A DNA stretch of 64,000 bases from Nelumbo lutea (GCA_022828595.1 JAKGHH010000001.1:117688999-117752998), one strand, 5' to 3'; positions 8,413 to 19,586 are shown, counted from the first letter of the stretch. Numbers and translations: made by a program. The notes: generated by a model not told the origin, from the sequence alone.

Positions 8413-11218
8413 ACCACCCTGGAGAGGCAAGGGCTTCCTGAACATCTTTAGGAACAATAACTGATGATAACAAGGTAACAAACTGGTGATGGGAAGCGGA
8501 AAGGTGAGTAAGAGAAACAAAATTAGAAATGGGATGAAGGGTGCAAGTACGTTTACCTTTCCGCAAAGCAATGGGTAGATCAATCTCAAATTTTAGGTGG
8601 GGGTCTGGTGCCGGATCCGTTGACGGAGATGTAGCCAGAGGAGTAGTAGCTGGTGCACATGGGCGATGTGTATACACATGACGGATAGGTGGGCATTCAA
8701 CAGGTGGTGGCACTGGAGGCAAGGGTTTGGTCATGACTGGAACAAAGGGAGGAGGATCGACAACGGGAATTGGAAGAGGAGGAGGTGATGAGGAGGAAGA
8801 AGCATCACCAGAACCCAAAAAGAACGGAGTAGACTCAAAGAAATTGACATCAGTACACACAAAGGACCGTCGAGAACCAGGATGGTAGCACATATACCCT
8901 TTCTGGGTCTGAGAATAGCCAAGGAAGATGCACTTGAGAGAACGGGCGTCAAACTTGTCGTTCCCGTGACCTAGATTATGGACAAAACAGACACACCCAA
9001 AAACTCTCAGCGTAAGAGGAAACAGAGACAAAGTGGGAAATAAGACCTGAAACGGAGACTGACCATCAAGTATGAATGTGGGCATCCAATTAATAAGAAA
9101 ACAAGAGGTAAGCACTGCATCACTCCAAAAAGGTTTGGGAACATGCATGTGATGCATTAGGGATCTTGTTGTTTCAAGGAGATGGCGATTATTTCTCTCA
9201 GCCACCCCGTTTTGTTGTGGGGTGTAGGTACACGAGGTCTGATGTATAATGCCGTGTTGGTCTAAGTATTCCTGAAATGAAGAGGATAAATATTCGCGGC
9301 CATTATCAGAATGAAAAACTTTGATGTGGGTACCAAATTGGTTATGAATTTTAGCATAAAATTTTTGAAAAATGGTAGACAATTCACTTCTTTCTTTCAT
9401 TAAATAGAGCCACGTCATCCTTGAAAAATCATCCACAAAAATGACAAAATATCTGTATCCATTATATGACATTACTTTATAAGGACCCTAAATATCTGAA
9501 TGAACTAAAGAAAAAGGATTCGACACACGGTTATCAACCCTAGAACTAAAGGGAACACGATGGTGTTTCTCAAACTGACACGACTCACAATCCAAAACAG
9601 AAAGCTGACTCAAGGATGAAACCAAGTACTTCAAGACTTTGAACGACGGATGACCAAATCGGTAGTGCCACTGGAGAGGAGAAAGAGATGACTGGAGAGC
9701 TGTTGAAGTTCTACCACCACCACCATCAAAATAATACAGTCCACCTGCTTCATGCCCTCCACAAATCTTCATCACCGTCTTGAGATCCTGAAAGACACAC
9801 ATAGAAGGATAAAAGGTAATGGAACAGTTAAGTGATTTGGTCAGCTTACTAACAAACATATGGTTAAAAGGCAATTTAGGAACATACAGAACTGATGAGA
9901 GGGATACAGGATCTAGGTCAACATTACCAATACCACAAATTGAGGATGTGGAACCATTAGCAAGGGTGACAGATTGTGATGTTGAGCAATGAGATAAGGA
10001 GGAAAACACGCCTGGAGTTCCAGTCATGTGATCGGAGGCTCCAGAGTCAATGATCCAGGGATTGGGTGTAGATGCCAAACAAGCCATACCTGAGTGAGCA
10101 AAAGTTGCCATGTTCTGCTGTGATTGGATAAACCTCTCATATTCATCACGGGGAACACTCACCATTTGCTTCATGGGACAATCTGTGGATGTAGGAGGCA
10201 ACTGGTCAGATGATTGATTCTCCTGTCTAAAGCTAGAACTTGAGTCATCGGTCGCGGCATGATTGGCCCAAGTTGAGGGAGGACCATGTAAATCATAACA
10301 ATAGTTGATGGTATGTCCATCCATACCACAATGAGTGCACTTCCTCGGGCCTGAGCTACGTCCTCTACCACGGGCTTCCCCTGAATCTCTGCTCCCAGTA
10401 CGACCACCACCACGATTATAAGTAGACCCACCATTGCCACTTTGGCCATATGCAGAACCACTACCAACACCACGGCCAGACTGAGCTCCCCGAGCTCCAC
10501 CTCTACCACCACGGCCTCTTGATGCAGCAAAGGCAGATCTGTCTGAGATATTAGAGTTCTCAGTAGATCCGATAGAAATCCTCTGAAGTCGAGAAAATAC
10601 CTCTTGTAGGGATGGAAGAGCTGATCCCCCTAATATTTGAGCCCGTACTGGTTCATATTCAGACTTTAATCCCACAAAAAATCTAGTCAAATCAAGCTGC
10701 TCTCTCTGTTGTTGCTGAATCTTGACATCTAAAGTGAGAGGATGATAGACATTCAACTCATTATGTATGTTCCTCATGTTGGCATAGTACTCCTCAAGAT
10801 TCTGATTGCCTTGTTGCAGATTAAAGTACTTTTGATAAAGCTGATAAACTCTGGTTGTATTGTCCTGCCCCGAATACAATTTCTTCGCATGGTCCCACAC
10901 ATCTTTTGTAGTATCAAGGAACATGAAGTTCACACTAATCCTGGGTTCCATACTTCTCCACAACCATGTGATGATATAAGCGTCCTCTTGCTCCCAATCT
11001 TCATACTCGTGAGAGTCAAAGGAGGGTTTCTCATCTCTGATATGTTTTACCTTTTTCTTTGCCTTTAGAAAGACTTCAATGGATTTAGCCCAAGGCACAT
11101 AATTCTCTCCATTTGACTTAATGGAGGTCATCTGAACATTCAAGTAGTCTATAGGCACCATCACACTAGGTTTATAATCATTGTTGTCTCCCATTATGCT
11201 ATCACCAATTCTGCACAT
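8310..11218 (-). pseudogene. Copia gag-protease-integrase polyprotein with one stop, RT truncated
   Basis: Translation begins at ATG 11216-11218 or the nearby in-frame Met of MGDNNDYKP. Order: Copia gag core (WLWRSMEP, YQLYQKYFNLQQG), Gly/Arg-rich spacer, zinc knuckle CTHCGMDGHTINYC, protease WIIDSGASDHMTG, GAG-pre-integrase HYRFGHPSFKVLKYL, then integrase with all three acidic residues (FVDDFSRMTW, HSDNGREY, NGVAERNNRH). A TAG at 9488-9490 replaces the Trp expected in HSDIWGPY; the frame continues unchanged to the integrase. After LPPGKQL a one-base loss precedes WVY and the element ends. Codons read further left to 7976 are antisense SANT sequence, not Copia. Apart from one stop and the truncation this is the best-preserved polyprotein in the window. 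Confidence 0.9.
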
Positions 11219-11865
11219 TTGCTGAATTCTATTATCACTGAGATCTGCACATTACACACCACTAGGTCACACCTGTCACATTGATTGCAGCACTAATTGT
11301 TGCTGGAATGTGTGCTCTTTACACCACAAACCCTAAATCACACATGTTACACTGATTTCAACACTTGTTGTTGAAAAATGTGCTCACACCACAAACCCTA
11401 CTCCTACAACTACCTGAAATCTCACCACTATATGATCATATCTATTCCTTCAACATGCACAAAGAAATCAACATAAACCCTAGCACTTACTGGCCGAAAC
11501 CCTAGTAAATGGTCTGAAACACACCTCCTATTTAATCCATAACAAACATCATGCACTGAAATCTCTTACCTTATCGCTGAAGTAACACCCATGCGAGCAG
11601 GAGAGCAGTCCACACACAACAGCCACACACAGCTTGGCCCTCTATTATTCCTCTATTAGGAGAGGGCAATCTCATAAATCACAGCAACTGACCACATACG
11701 ACCTGACTGGAGGCATAGAGACTCCCATGGGAAGAGGGCGATCACTCTTTTTCAGCCCTTTCCCTTATCTCCAATCGAACACAGAAAAAAAAGAGAGGAA
11801 AACCCTAGATAGGGTGCGCAAAGAATGAACCTTAGGCAAGCAGAAATCTAGGCAAATTTAACCTA
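11219..11865 (-). other. Copia untranslated leader
   Basis: About 650 bp between primer site and gag. Two imperfect copies of a block containing CACCACAAACCCTA (about 11320 and 11390) are visible. No ORF or protein similarity is seen. Confidence 0.6.
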
Positions 11866-11877
11866 GCTCTGATACCA
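11866..11877 (-). other. Copia primer-binding site, initiator tRNA-Met
   Basis: On the minus strand this reads TGGTATCAGAGC, immediately downstream of the LTR, complementary to initiator tRNA-Met. Confidence 0.9.
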
Positions 11878-12172
11878 TGTTATAATTCTGGTCTGCCTTA
11901 GAGTTCGGCCTGACTGAGTTCAGTTATGTAGAAGAAGAAAGAGTAATAAAGAAAGAGAGAAAGAGAGAAAGAGAGAAGAAAGAATTCTGGTTCGAACTGA
12001 AAGAGTCAATTTTACTTCTCCCAGTCGGCCAATAAGTATTTATATTATTATTAAAACATAACTGAAAAGATCTATGTGCCCTTACTTAAGTTAAGAGCAC
12101 ATGTTTCAACACAACATTACAGATCAACAACATCAATCAAGGTATAAAGACAGAAATGCCCCTATGCTAACA
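11878..12172 (-). repeat. Only LTR of the Copia element (5' LTR)
   Basis: 295 bp with TGTTA...TAACA ends. Its inner end abuts the primer site and its outer end abuts the right AAAAC target copy. It includes a GA-rich microsatellite (about 11933-11985). No second copy lies at the other end of the element. Confidence 0.85.
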
Positions 12173-12352
12173 AAAACAAGGGTAGATAGTCCAACATCAA
12201 TTTCTTGTGTGCTAGAAGAGGTGAACACCATTAAAGAGCTTGACCATAATGATTATGTCAAGCTATATGTGGTTTTCCAGAACGCAAATGCAAGAGTGGT
12301 TTCTGAACATACCCTCCACCCTTAGGAAGAATTGGGTGATGAGTGTCTTAAA
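12173..12352 (+). pseudogene. SANT/Myb-like ORF of PIF/Harbinger, 3' part
   Basis: Continuation of the ORF interrupted at 8269. It reads KTRVDSPTSISCVLEEVN, then a short acidic helix region. After one frameshift near 12300 it ends with the hydrophobic FLNIPSTLRKNWVMSVL and a stop near 12350. That C-terminal pattern (short helix repeats ending in Leu-Arg-x-x-Trp) is typical of this family. The 67-bp ATG-led lead-in of the apparent ORF from 12101 belongs to the Copia LTR. Confidence 0.7.
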
Positions 12353-13096
12353 TTGTTGAACATGGTGGTTGTTTGACTTTCAAAAAGTTGACTAGTAGCT
12401 TTTGTTTGTTTGTTTGTTTTTTATTTTTTATTTTTTTTTATGAGCAAATGGTTGTTTGGATGGTTAAACTTGAAACACATATGACTTGATGCTTTGTTTT
12501 TTTTTTTATAGTAAATGGATGGTTTGATAGATATATATTGTGAAGACAGGTTTATATATATTTTTGCTCTCATTTTTTTGTTATGGTTATAATAGTTACA
12601 TGTTGAATGGATGTAGATGTTGGTGATTGTAGGTTTAGTTGCTCTCATTTGTTGTTATAGGTATATAGGTATATGGTGAATGGATGGATTGGGGAGAGAT
12701 GTATGATAAATGCAATTTTATTTGCTCTTAATTGTATGTTTTCTTCCTTGAAGGTTACACTTGACATAGGTGCATGGTGAATGAATGCATTGGGTAGATA
12801 TGAATGGCTATGTGTTACACGTTTGAGACAAGATAATGGGCTTGAGGCAGGTTGATGATTAATGAATGGATGGGTATATTTTTATGCTTGTTTTTTTTCC
12901 CATATGCACCATCAAAGGGATGGTATTGTAGATTACGGGAAACATGTGTTTGATTATCATGATGTAGATGTCAATGTATGCTTATGGGTCACCATCATGA
13001 GATATGTCATTTGACATCATGATCTAAACTCGATAGGTATCTTATAGTCGTTCATTATTCATATGCTAGATCAAAACGGTTGACAACCCAAATAGG
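12353..13096. other. Spacer between the two Harbinger ORFs
   Basis: AT-rich sequence with repeated GGTGAATGGATGGAT-like words (12530-12880) suggesting a degenerate minisatellite. No coding segment was recognised. Confidence 0.4.
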
Positions 13097-13600
13097 ATGG
13101 CAATGCTGCAAGAAGTTTTAATTGTTGCAGTTGATGATGAAGAGCAATGGATGATGTCAAATGCCCTCATTGCGATAGAATTGGAGAAAGAAGAGATGTC
13201 AATCCTTAGGACACCTTACCATGATGACATACTAACAGGGTCAGAATATTTAAATAATGTCATCTACAGTGGTGGCACTAAATGCTTGGATATGTTCAGA
13301 CTGACACCAACAACATTTCTTAGATTAGTGGCCTTGTTGAGACAGAGAGGGTTAGTGAAAGACAGTTGATATGTATTAGCTAATGAGCAGGTTGGGATTC
13401 TATTGCAAGTGATAGGGCACAACAAATCAAACCGGGATACTAGAGACCATTTTCAGCATTCTAGTGAAACAATTTCATGAAACTTTAATAGTGCTTTGAA
13501 GGCCATTTGAGAGTTTGGCAAAGAAATTGTGCAACCCAGTGATATGATAGTTGTTCCACCCCAGATTTTCAATAATCCGAAGTATTATCCATGGTTTGAG

Positions 13601-13684
13601 GTAAATCATTTTAACTATGGGGTGTTTTACTTTTCCATATACCATAATAACAAAACTTTTGCATTTCTTCCTCTCTCTTTACAG
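13601..13684 (+). other. Retained intron of the Harbinger transposase
   Basis: 84 bp with GTAAAT donor and CTCTTTACAG acceptor between PWFE and NCVGAI, the usual position just before the first catalytic block. Splice signals remain although the coding exons are broken. Confidence 0.7.
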
Positions 13685-13916
13685 AACTGTGTTGGTGCTA
13701 TAAATGGTACACATGTCCATGAATGTGTTCCAACTAGTGAACAAGTGCCATTTAGGAAATGCAAGTCAATTATCACCCAGAATGTGATGTGTGCATGTTC
13801 ATTTGACATGGTATTCATTTTCAATGAAACATGATGAGAGGGTGCTACTCATGATTCAAGGGTATTTTTAGAAATAATCCAAAACCCAAATAATAGGTTT
13901 CCTCTACCACTAGGAG

Positions 13917-13994
13917 GTCAACAAAACTACTAAAATAATTCCGATATATTAGAATCATCATTACACTAATAAATACGATTGCAATTTCGTGTAG
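13917..13994 (+). other. Second retained intron of the Harbinger transposase
   Basis: 78 bp, GTCAAC donor and TTTCGTGTAG acceptor, placed between the PLPLGG and KYCVVD segments. Joining the flanks gives a continuous transposase sequence. Confidence 0.6.
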
Positions 13995-14496
13995 GAAAGT
14001 ATTGTGTTGTTGATTTAGGTTACACAAATATGCCTGGATTTCTATCTCCATACCAATCAGAGAGATACTGCCTGAGAGAATTTCAAGTTAGAGGTGGTTG
14101 TCCAAGGAATGTCGAAGAATATTCAATTATGTGCATTCTTCACTAAGGAATTCCATAGAGCGGCGTTTTAGAGTTTTGAAAGCACGTTTCCCAATTTTGA
14201 AGTTGATGCCTCCCTACCCAATTCACAAGCAAATTAGGATTGTTTTTGCTTGTGTGCTACACAATTTCATCTAGATGTCGTGGATACAAGATCTGTATTG
14301 GAATGGATTCCTACAAGCGGATGTTCCCATTGAAGGAGAGGGGGGGATGTTTCATGGTGTAGCACAAACTCCTGGGTCACAAGCCACTAGACAGATGGAA
14401 CAAGTTAGAGATGAAATCATGTTCAAGATGGTTGATCACTACAATGTACATGTTAATCATAATCGACCAAGAAATAGTAGGAGACAATCTACATAG

Positions 14497-16265
14497 CTTG
14501 TGTGGGTTTTGATTTGATACTTGGATTGCTTGTTTTCTCTTTAAACTTGTATGTATACTACATTGGTTGTTACTTGTTTGTATTTGTTTAATGTTTGGAT
14601 GGTATGAATTAATTGAGTACTTATGGAATGAAGCTATGGCCACTATTCGAAAGGGGCCTATTTGTGCATGCTGTGAGGTTATTCATGGCAAAAACCAAAA
14701 AAAAATTATGGAAGATGGTTTTATAAGTGCCCTAGTGGTGAGCTACGAAACCAACAAAGCAATATTTGTGAGTAATATTACTTAATATGAAACATGAATA
14801 ATGTGTAATCATTTTTTGCTATTATTATATTTCAGCCACATGTGAACATATAATTATACATGGGACAAACCTCAAGTATAGATCATTGAACAACACAATT
14901 GCAAATGTACACCTACATAGAGATACAATATCATATTATTAGTTGGACCAATTAAAATTAAGTCAAGTGGGACCCACAAATGTTGTGGACCCCACATTAA
15001 GGACATGAGGACCCCACCCATGCTAAAGCCATACGGGAACCGTATGGTGTTTATAATCAATGCAAGATAGTACTCAGTATATGTGGGGCTTACACATTGT
15101 TATTATAGATGGGACCCACAAGACTCGGATCCACTGTCATTTGGGTCACTGTGACCCGACCATGATGGATCAAGTGTCAAACATGCAATAAGTCGCCCAG
15201 ATCAATAATGTGCATACTCGAGCAATTCCAAATGGTCTTTGGGCTGATATTGTCTTCCAATAGATCGATGAATAACCACACTTACCAAATGATCTACAGG
15301 TTGTTCAAATCATATGTCAAAAGCTTAATGCATCTTTTGACTGTCAAAGCTATCAGAAGATCTTCTCAAAAAGGCTTGCCAAACGGGCCCTAGATTTGCT
15401 CTTCATAAATCATGCCTTACACCAATCTCACAGTACTTGCAAATGAACAGTTGCAGCCTACCATGAAGAGCAAATCCAAATTCGTAGTGGGTGTTATTAT
15501 TGATTAAATAGTCCCTAATACTTTTAGAACACCTAATGAGTATAACTCACCCCATATTCCACATGCAATTTAAATGGGTGGGTCAAAAATTGCTGAATTG
15601 GGATTAGCCGAAAATAATGTCTATTTAGCGGGCTGCGGAACCAATGATATACACAGGGCCCATAGTGAATAGTTCATTAGTTGTGTATTTCATGTTTTTT
15701 ATTATTGGAGTGGAATTTTATCATTGGTTTCACAGCCCACTAAACGGCTATAGAGTTTGGTTAATCCTTTCTCAAAATTGCTACCCTCAACCATCCAATG
15801 AAGAGTTAATTTGGTTGAGCTTTAAATAATTATAAAGCTCATGGCAATGATGTGGGTACATCTTATGTTCTTTTTTTTTTAAGCTCTCATGATGACTTTT
15901 AACGTTTGATTCCCAATTCTATGTTGAGCAAGACTAGTCCTACTCTGACATTGCCAAAAGCTTTAGGCCTTATTTGCATCTCGATAAGTTGTATTTATCT
16001 AGGTAAATGCATTAGGAAAATGTTTCATAGGAAATACTTACCCAAATAAGTAGACTTATTAGTTTTCTTTTACTCTCTATGCAAAATTATACAATAACCG
16101 TTTTATCTGAAAAAAAATTGATATTATTAAAGGAAATTGCCCTATCATGCATTAGCAGTTTTGTGAAAAATGGGAAAGTGATTTATTGAAGCCTTAGGAG
16201 AGTATTACTTGCTCAGGTAAATGAGCCATTAGGGAATCATTCTTTTTTCGCGGAACTAACTAATA
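14497..16265. other. Unassigned region, probable transposon debris
   Basis: No gene recognised. GCCAAACGGGCCC at about 15379 resembles the terminal repeat of a DNA transposon but no partner was found upstream. Around 15640-15760 is a segment similar to 32550-32640 (both contain TTATCATTGGTTYCACAG), a shared unknown repeat. GGGACCCACA-like words recur at 14970-15130. Confidence 0.4.
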
Positions 16266-16329
16266 ATGAAATACGAATGTGGGTTTATTTTTATCCATGG
16301 GACCCACCAACATACTTGCCCCCACTTCC

Positions 16330-16665
16330 TGGAAAATGAACAAGGCGTTAGAGTTAGGATGATTGAAACTAAATTTCGATGGATGTTTCAAGAAAGTGAG
16401 AGATGGCTCCTTTGTAGTTGTTCTAAGGAATTCCAATTGGGGTTTAATTTATTGCTGCTATTTGTGGCCCTGGCTCGCTATTTTTCCATTTCAAGCTACG
16501 TTGATAGCTTTGATTGAAGGTTTAAAGTTTGCCAAGTTTTAATTGTGCTAAGTTGGTTGTTGAGAGTGATTGGCAATTGCTCGTGGAGTGCATGTTTAAT
16601 CATGACATCATTCCACCAAAGGAAGCATTATCTCTTTTTGTTGAGTTGTGGATCTGGGTAAAATA
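16330..16665 (+). pseudogene. RNase H-like (RVT_3) domain remnant, probably from a LINE
   Basis: A frame reads LNFDGCFKKVRDGSFVVVLRN, the first strand of the plant reverse-transcriptase-like RNase H domain with its catalytic Asp, then ATLIALIEGLKFAKF with the Glu helix. After one frameshift near 16536 it reads CAKLVVESDWQLLVE with the next Asp. Stops and shifts make it non-coding. Plant L1-type LINEs and many free-standing pseudogenes carry this domain. The region near 17225-17350, rich in TTTG words and ending CATTTTTTTACCAAAAAAA, looks like a LINE 3' end, so the parent may have been a LINE (inference). Confidence 0.65.
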
Positions 16666-16669
16666 GGTC

Positions 16670-17215
16670 ATGTTTGGTTCAACTCTCATTCTTATTCAAA
16701 ATCAAATTCTAAAATGGACAAGAATGGGTAAAAGTGCGTAGAATGAAAGAATATTTTTATGGACTAAACACTTTTTTCCTAAAAAAATGAATTTTGTTCA
16801 AACTAACAAGTGCCCTATGTTGTCCATTTTCATTATTTAAAAAAACTGCATTGACGGTCATAAACTGCCAGCCTAGGTTTCCAAAACCGTTGACATAGAT
16901 GTTTACCAGCAGATGGCTAGCGATCAATGTTTGTCGGTGTAAGTTTCCATGACAATCCGTTAATAAACATCTATGGTGGCAGTTTTGTAAACCTAAGCCA
17001 ACGATTTATAACCATCAACATAGAGTTTCTTTAAAAAATGGAAATGAACAAGACGGGGCATGATGATTCTTTATGCTACAGGCTACCTCAATTTTTGTGT
17101 TATGGGCTGATTTTTCATTCTGAAAGGAATGTGGCCCACGAAAAAACTTTTGTAACCATGCAAACACTCTAATATTATTTATTCTTCCCAGAATGAGCAA
17201 GAATTAAACAAATGA
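16670..17215. mobile_element. MITE-like insertion with inner fold-back
   Basis: Ends are similar in inverted orientation: GGTCATGTTTGGTTCAACTC at the left and the complement of GAATTAAACAAATGAGGTCT at the right. It appears to sit within the LINE-like debris. Inside, 16838-17038 is a separate long imperfect hairpin. Confidence 0.45.
16838..17038. repeat. Long imperfect inverted repeat (fold-back MITE)
   Basis: The left arm (from AAACTGCATTGACGGTCATA) pairs with the complement of the right arm (ending TATAACCATCAACATAGAG) over about 70 bp. The arms flank a short centre near 16915-16965. No coding content. Confidence 0.65.
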
Positions 17216-17220
17216 GGTCT

Positions 17221-17765
17221 ATAGTAGCAAAGCAAAATTGGCCTTAGTGTTTGCTTGTGTTGTTTGGAGTTTGTAGTCTTTGTAAGTTGTTTGTTTCGTT
17301 GCTTGTTGTAATTTGTATATTTGCTTCATAAATCATTTTTTTACCAAAAAAATCCTTTATAGAGGTATATGGATTTTTAATATTCATCAAAATTCATTGG
17401 AGGTTGTGATTGGTGTTAATTTTTTAGGTACCATACTTTTACTACATATATATTTCCTTTTTACTAAGTGATTATATAAAGTAGAAACTTGCCTTCGTTG
17501 GTTGCATGTCATAAAAGTTAAACCCAATTACTATATACCATATATGGTTATACTTGCAACTTGCAAGTTGCAACATACATAGCAGTGCTCTTACACTAAT
17601 ATTTAACAATGAATTTGGATTTGTTCCACATATAACGCTCCTCACACCAATCTCACGACATGTTGTAGTCATGTGGTGAGAACATCTCCTTATGAATGAC
17701 AACATACAACTATGAAAGTTGTATAATATATATTATACTTTTTTTCCTTCAGTATTATATTATAT
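17221..17765. other. Possible LINE 3' end followed by unassigned sequence
   Basis: 17225-17351 is T/G-rich and ends in a short A run. The rest is AT-rich with no recognised gene. Confidence 0.35.
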
Positions 17766-18301
17766 GGTAAATTACAAAGACCCCCTAGTACTATGGGGTC
17801 ACAGACAACTACCCCCTTGAACTTTCATTTGCAGTAAAGAACTTGAACTTTTACTTTATGACAAATACCCCCTCTGTTAGCTAACTTTGAAAAGTATTTT
17901 CATTTATTTGAACGACTTATGATTCAATTAGCTTTTTAAATATAATTTTGAAGTCCTCTTAGTTGCTCCAATATATCCTTGTAGATTTCTGGTTGGATTC
18001 AATACTTAGATAAAATGATAAAGGTTTCTTTCTAATAGATATAAATTTAAGTTTTTGTTTGTTTTTTCTTGATTTATTGGAGAAAAGAGTGGTTATATTT
18101 TAAGACAAAGAGAGACATTCACGTCAATGAAATGAAACAAGAATTAAAAGAACTTGTTTTTCTATGTTAGTGAAATGATTGTTGTTATTTTAGTTGGTTT
18201 CATTTGGAGAAAATGTAAGAGAAAAGGGAAGGAAAGTTCAAGCAATTATTTTAGTAATTTAGTGCATTTTTTCGTTTGATTTAACGGTTAGGGGGTACTT
18301 A
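17766..18301. mobile_element. Mutator-like non-autonomous element remnant
   Basis: Starts GGTAAATTACAAAGACCCCC and ends with AACGGTTAGGGGGTACTTATC. The style (GTAAATT end followed by runs describing a C-rich inverted repeat) matches the clearer elements at 23930-24681 and 46262-46818. The right end is disturbed by the neighbouring hAT-like insertion, so the target duplication is not visible. Confidence 0.4.
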
Positions 18302-18309
18302 TCGCAAAG

Positions 18310-18687
18310 CAATGTTTTAAAAACTGACTTGGAGTCTAAATTGTGTTTTTAATTTAATTTTTCGTTTATTATTTATAAAAAATATTAAAAATTTCTGTTT
18401 GAGGTCCTTAAAGGGTTTTTAGTGAAAATAGAAGGGTAAGGAGCCTTGAGACACATAGATCTTGAAAAGTTACTCAAACTAAAAGAACACATTGGTCGGA
18501 TATTGTAGTGCAAAGTTATGGCTTCCCGAAGTTTGCGTACACATTTAATGTGCAACCTGTGACCCAGTCATTAGGTCGAATGGGTCAATAGTCCAATCAT
18601 CAGGGTTAGATGGTTTTTTGACCAAGTCAATAGTTTTGACTATTCTACCATTCAACCAATCAGATCAACGAAAGGTTGAAAACACTA
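18310..18687. mobile_element. hAT-like MITE, CAATGTTTT family
   Basis: 378 bp with CAATGTTTT at the left and AAAACACTA at the right (complement TAGTGTTTT), flanked by TCGCAAAG (18302-18309) and TCTCAAAG (18688-18695), an 8-bp duplication with one mismatch. Terminal C/T-A-R-N-G and 8-bp duplications are typical of hAT elements. Sequence such as GTGCAACCTGTGAC is shared with 30400-30828. Confidence 0.7.
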
Positions 18688-18699
18688 TCTCAAAGTGAA

Positions 18700-19335
18700 A
18701 ATTCAAGGCTGCATTTGGAAGAGGTGTACAATACACTGATGACGTTTTACACTGAACCTTAAATATATATGACCGTTGTATTTTGAAATTGATGTAAAAA
18801 GTTGTTTAAGTTTTACATCGATAAAATCGATGTAGTTTTTACATCGATAAAATCGATGTAGTTTTTACATCGATTATCGATGCAAAACTTTAAATGTAAT
18901 GAGATTTTGCATCTATCATTGACGTAAAACTACACTCCATCCAAACACATGCAAAACTGAACCGGAGTGTAGTTTTACGTCAATAATGATTACACTTTTT
19001 TACCAAATGTGTACAAAAGCGAACCGATGAAAACACTATCTCAAAGTGAAAATTCAAGGCTACATTTGGAAGAGGTGTAAAATACACTGATGACGTTTTA
19101 CACTGAACCTTAAATATATATGACCGTTGTATTTTGAAATCGATGTAAAACTTTAAATGTAATGAGATTTTGCATCTATCATTGACGTAAAACTACAGTC
19201 CATCCAAATACATGCAAAACTGAACCGAAGTGTAATTTTACGTCAATAATGATTACACTTTTTTACCAAATGTGTACAAAAGCGAACCGATGTAAATTTT
19301 ACATCAGTTCTTGATTTACATCACATCCAAATACA
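18700..19335. mobile_element. MITE with internal tandem duplication and ACATCGAT palindromes
   Basis: A block starting GAAAACACTATCT at 18678 is repeated from 19029 (period 351). The second copy lacks about 95 bp of the centre. Outer ends GGCTGCATTTGG (about 18709) and CCAAATACAGCTC (about 19329) are inverted. The first copy carries three successive ACATCGAT...ATCGATGT palindromes (18825-18890). No ORF. Confidence 0.65.
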
Positions 19336-19394
19336 GCTCAAGGGGTTTTTGTGCAAATAAAAGTGTAGGAGGTAATATCACTAACCCATACTAA

Positions 19395-19552
19395 AGGGGT
19401 ATTTGAATAAGTTCTTACTATATAAGCACTTAAAAAAAGTTGGAATTTTAGACTCATTCCATAAACACTTATTTCGGACTTATTTCCCAAATGTCAATAA
19501 CTGAGGTCAATAAGTGTTCTTATTTTTAAACACTCCCAAACTTAGCCTTAGT
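19395..19552. mobile_element. Small MITE-like inverted repeat
   Basis: AAGGGGTATTTGAATAAGT at the left and AACACTCCCAAACTTAGCCTT at the right have loosely inverted ends; the inside carries inverted AATAAGTG and CACTTATT words. Weak evidence only. Confidence 0.35.
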
Positions 19553-19586
19553 TTTATTGAAAAAGTCTCAAAGGATTTTCGATAAT

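Larger units (their letters stand above)
8270..12172 (-). mobile_element. Ty1/Copia element with a single LTR, RT to 3' LTR missing
   Basis: It runs from LTR 11878-12172 through primer site, leader, gag, protease and integrase to the very start of RT near 8310. No RT palm, RNase H, polypurine tract or 3' LTR follows. The truncated end abuts AAAAC, matching AAAAC after the LTR (12173-12177). At the truncated end a 30-bp piece of the element (8383-8412) is repeated as 8277-8306, followed by seven filler bases. The target ORF is intact across the junction, so a later large deletion is less likely than abnormal integration of an incomplete cDNA. Confidence 0.85.
13097..14496 (+). pseudogene. PIF/Harbinger DDE transposase, degenerate
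   Basis: The N-terminal region (13097-13369) holds the helix motif FRLTPTTFLRLVALLRQRG. After several stops it continues to YYPWFE at 13600. An intron at 13601-13684 (GTAAAT...TTTACAG) joins to NCVGAINGTHVHE: the first catalytic Asp of GAIDGTH is Asn. PFRKCKSIITQNVMCACSFDM and ATHDSRVF follow, then a second intron (13917-13994) leading to KYCVVDLGYTNMPGF and SIERRFRVLKARFPIL with the third acidic residue. The tail ends at 14496. Stops at about 13832-13837, 14152 and 14272 and the Asp-to-Asn change abolish activity. ALP1-like domesticated host genes share this fold, but here the many stops and the adjacent SANT ORF indicate a dead transposon. Confidence 0.88.

Noticed and set aside
12101..12325. 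74-codon ORF starting at 12101 as an independent gene
   Set aside because: The first 24 codons lie in the Copia LTR; only the portion from 12173 is SANT-like.
15373..15392. GCCAAACGGGCCC as the right end of the Harbinger element
   Set aside because: It looks like a terminal repeat, but no inverted partner was found upstream of 7652 and no TAA/TTA pair could be matched.
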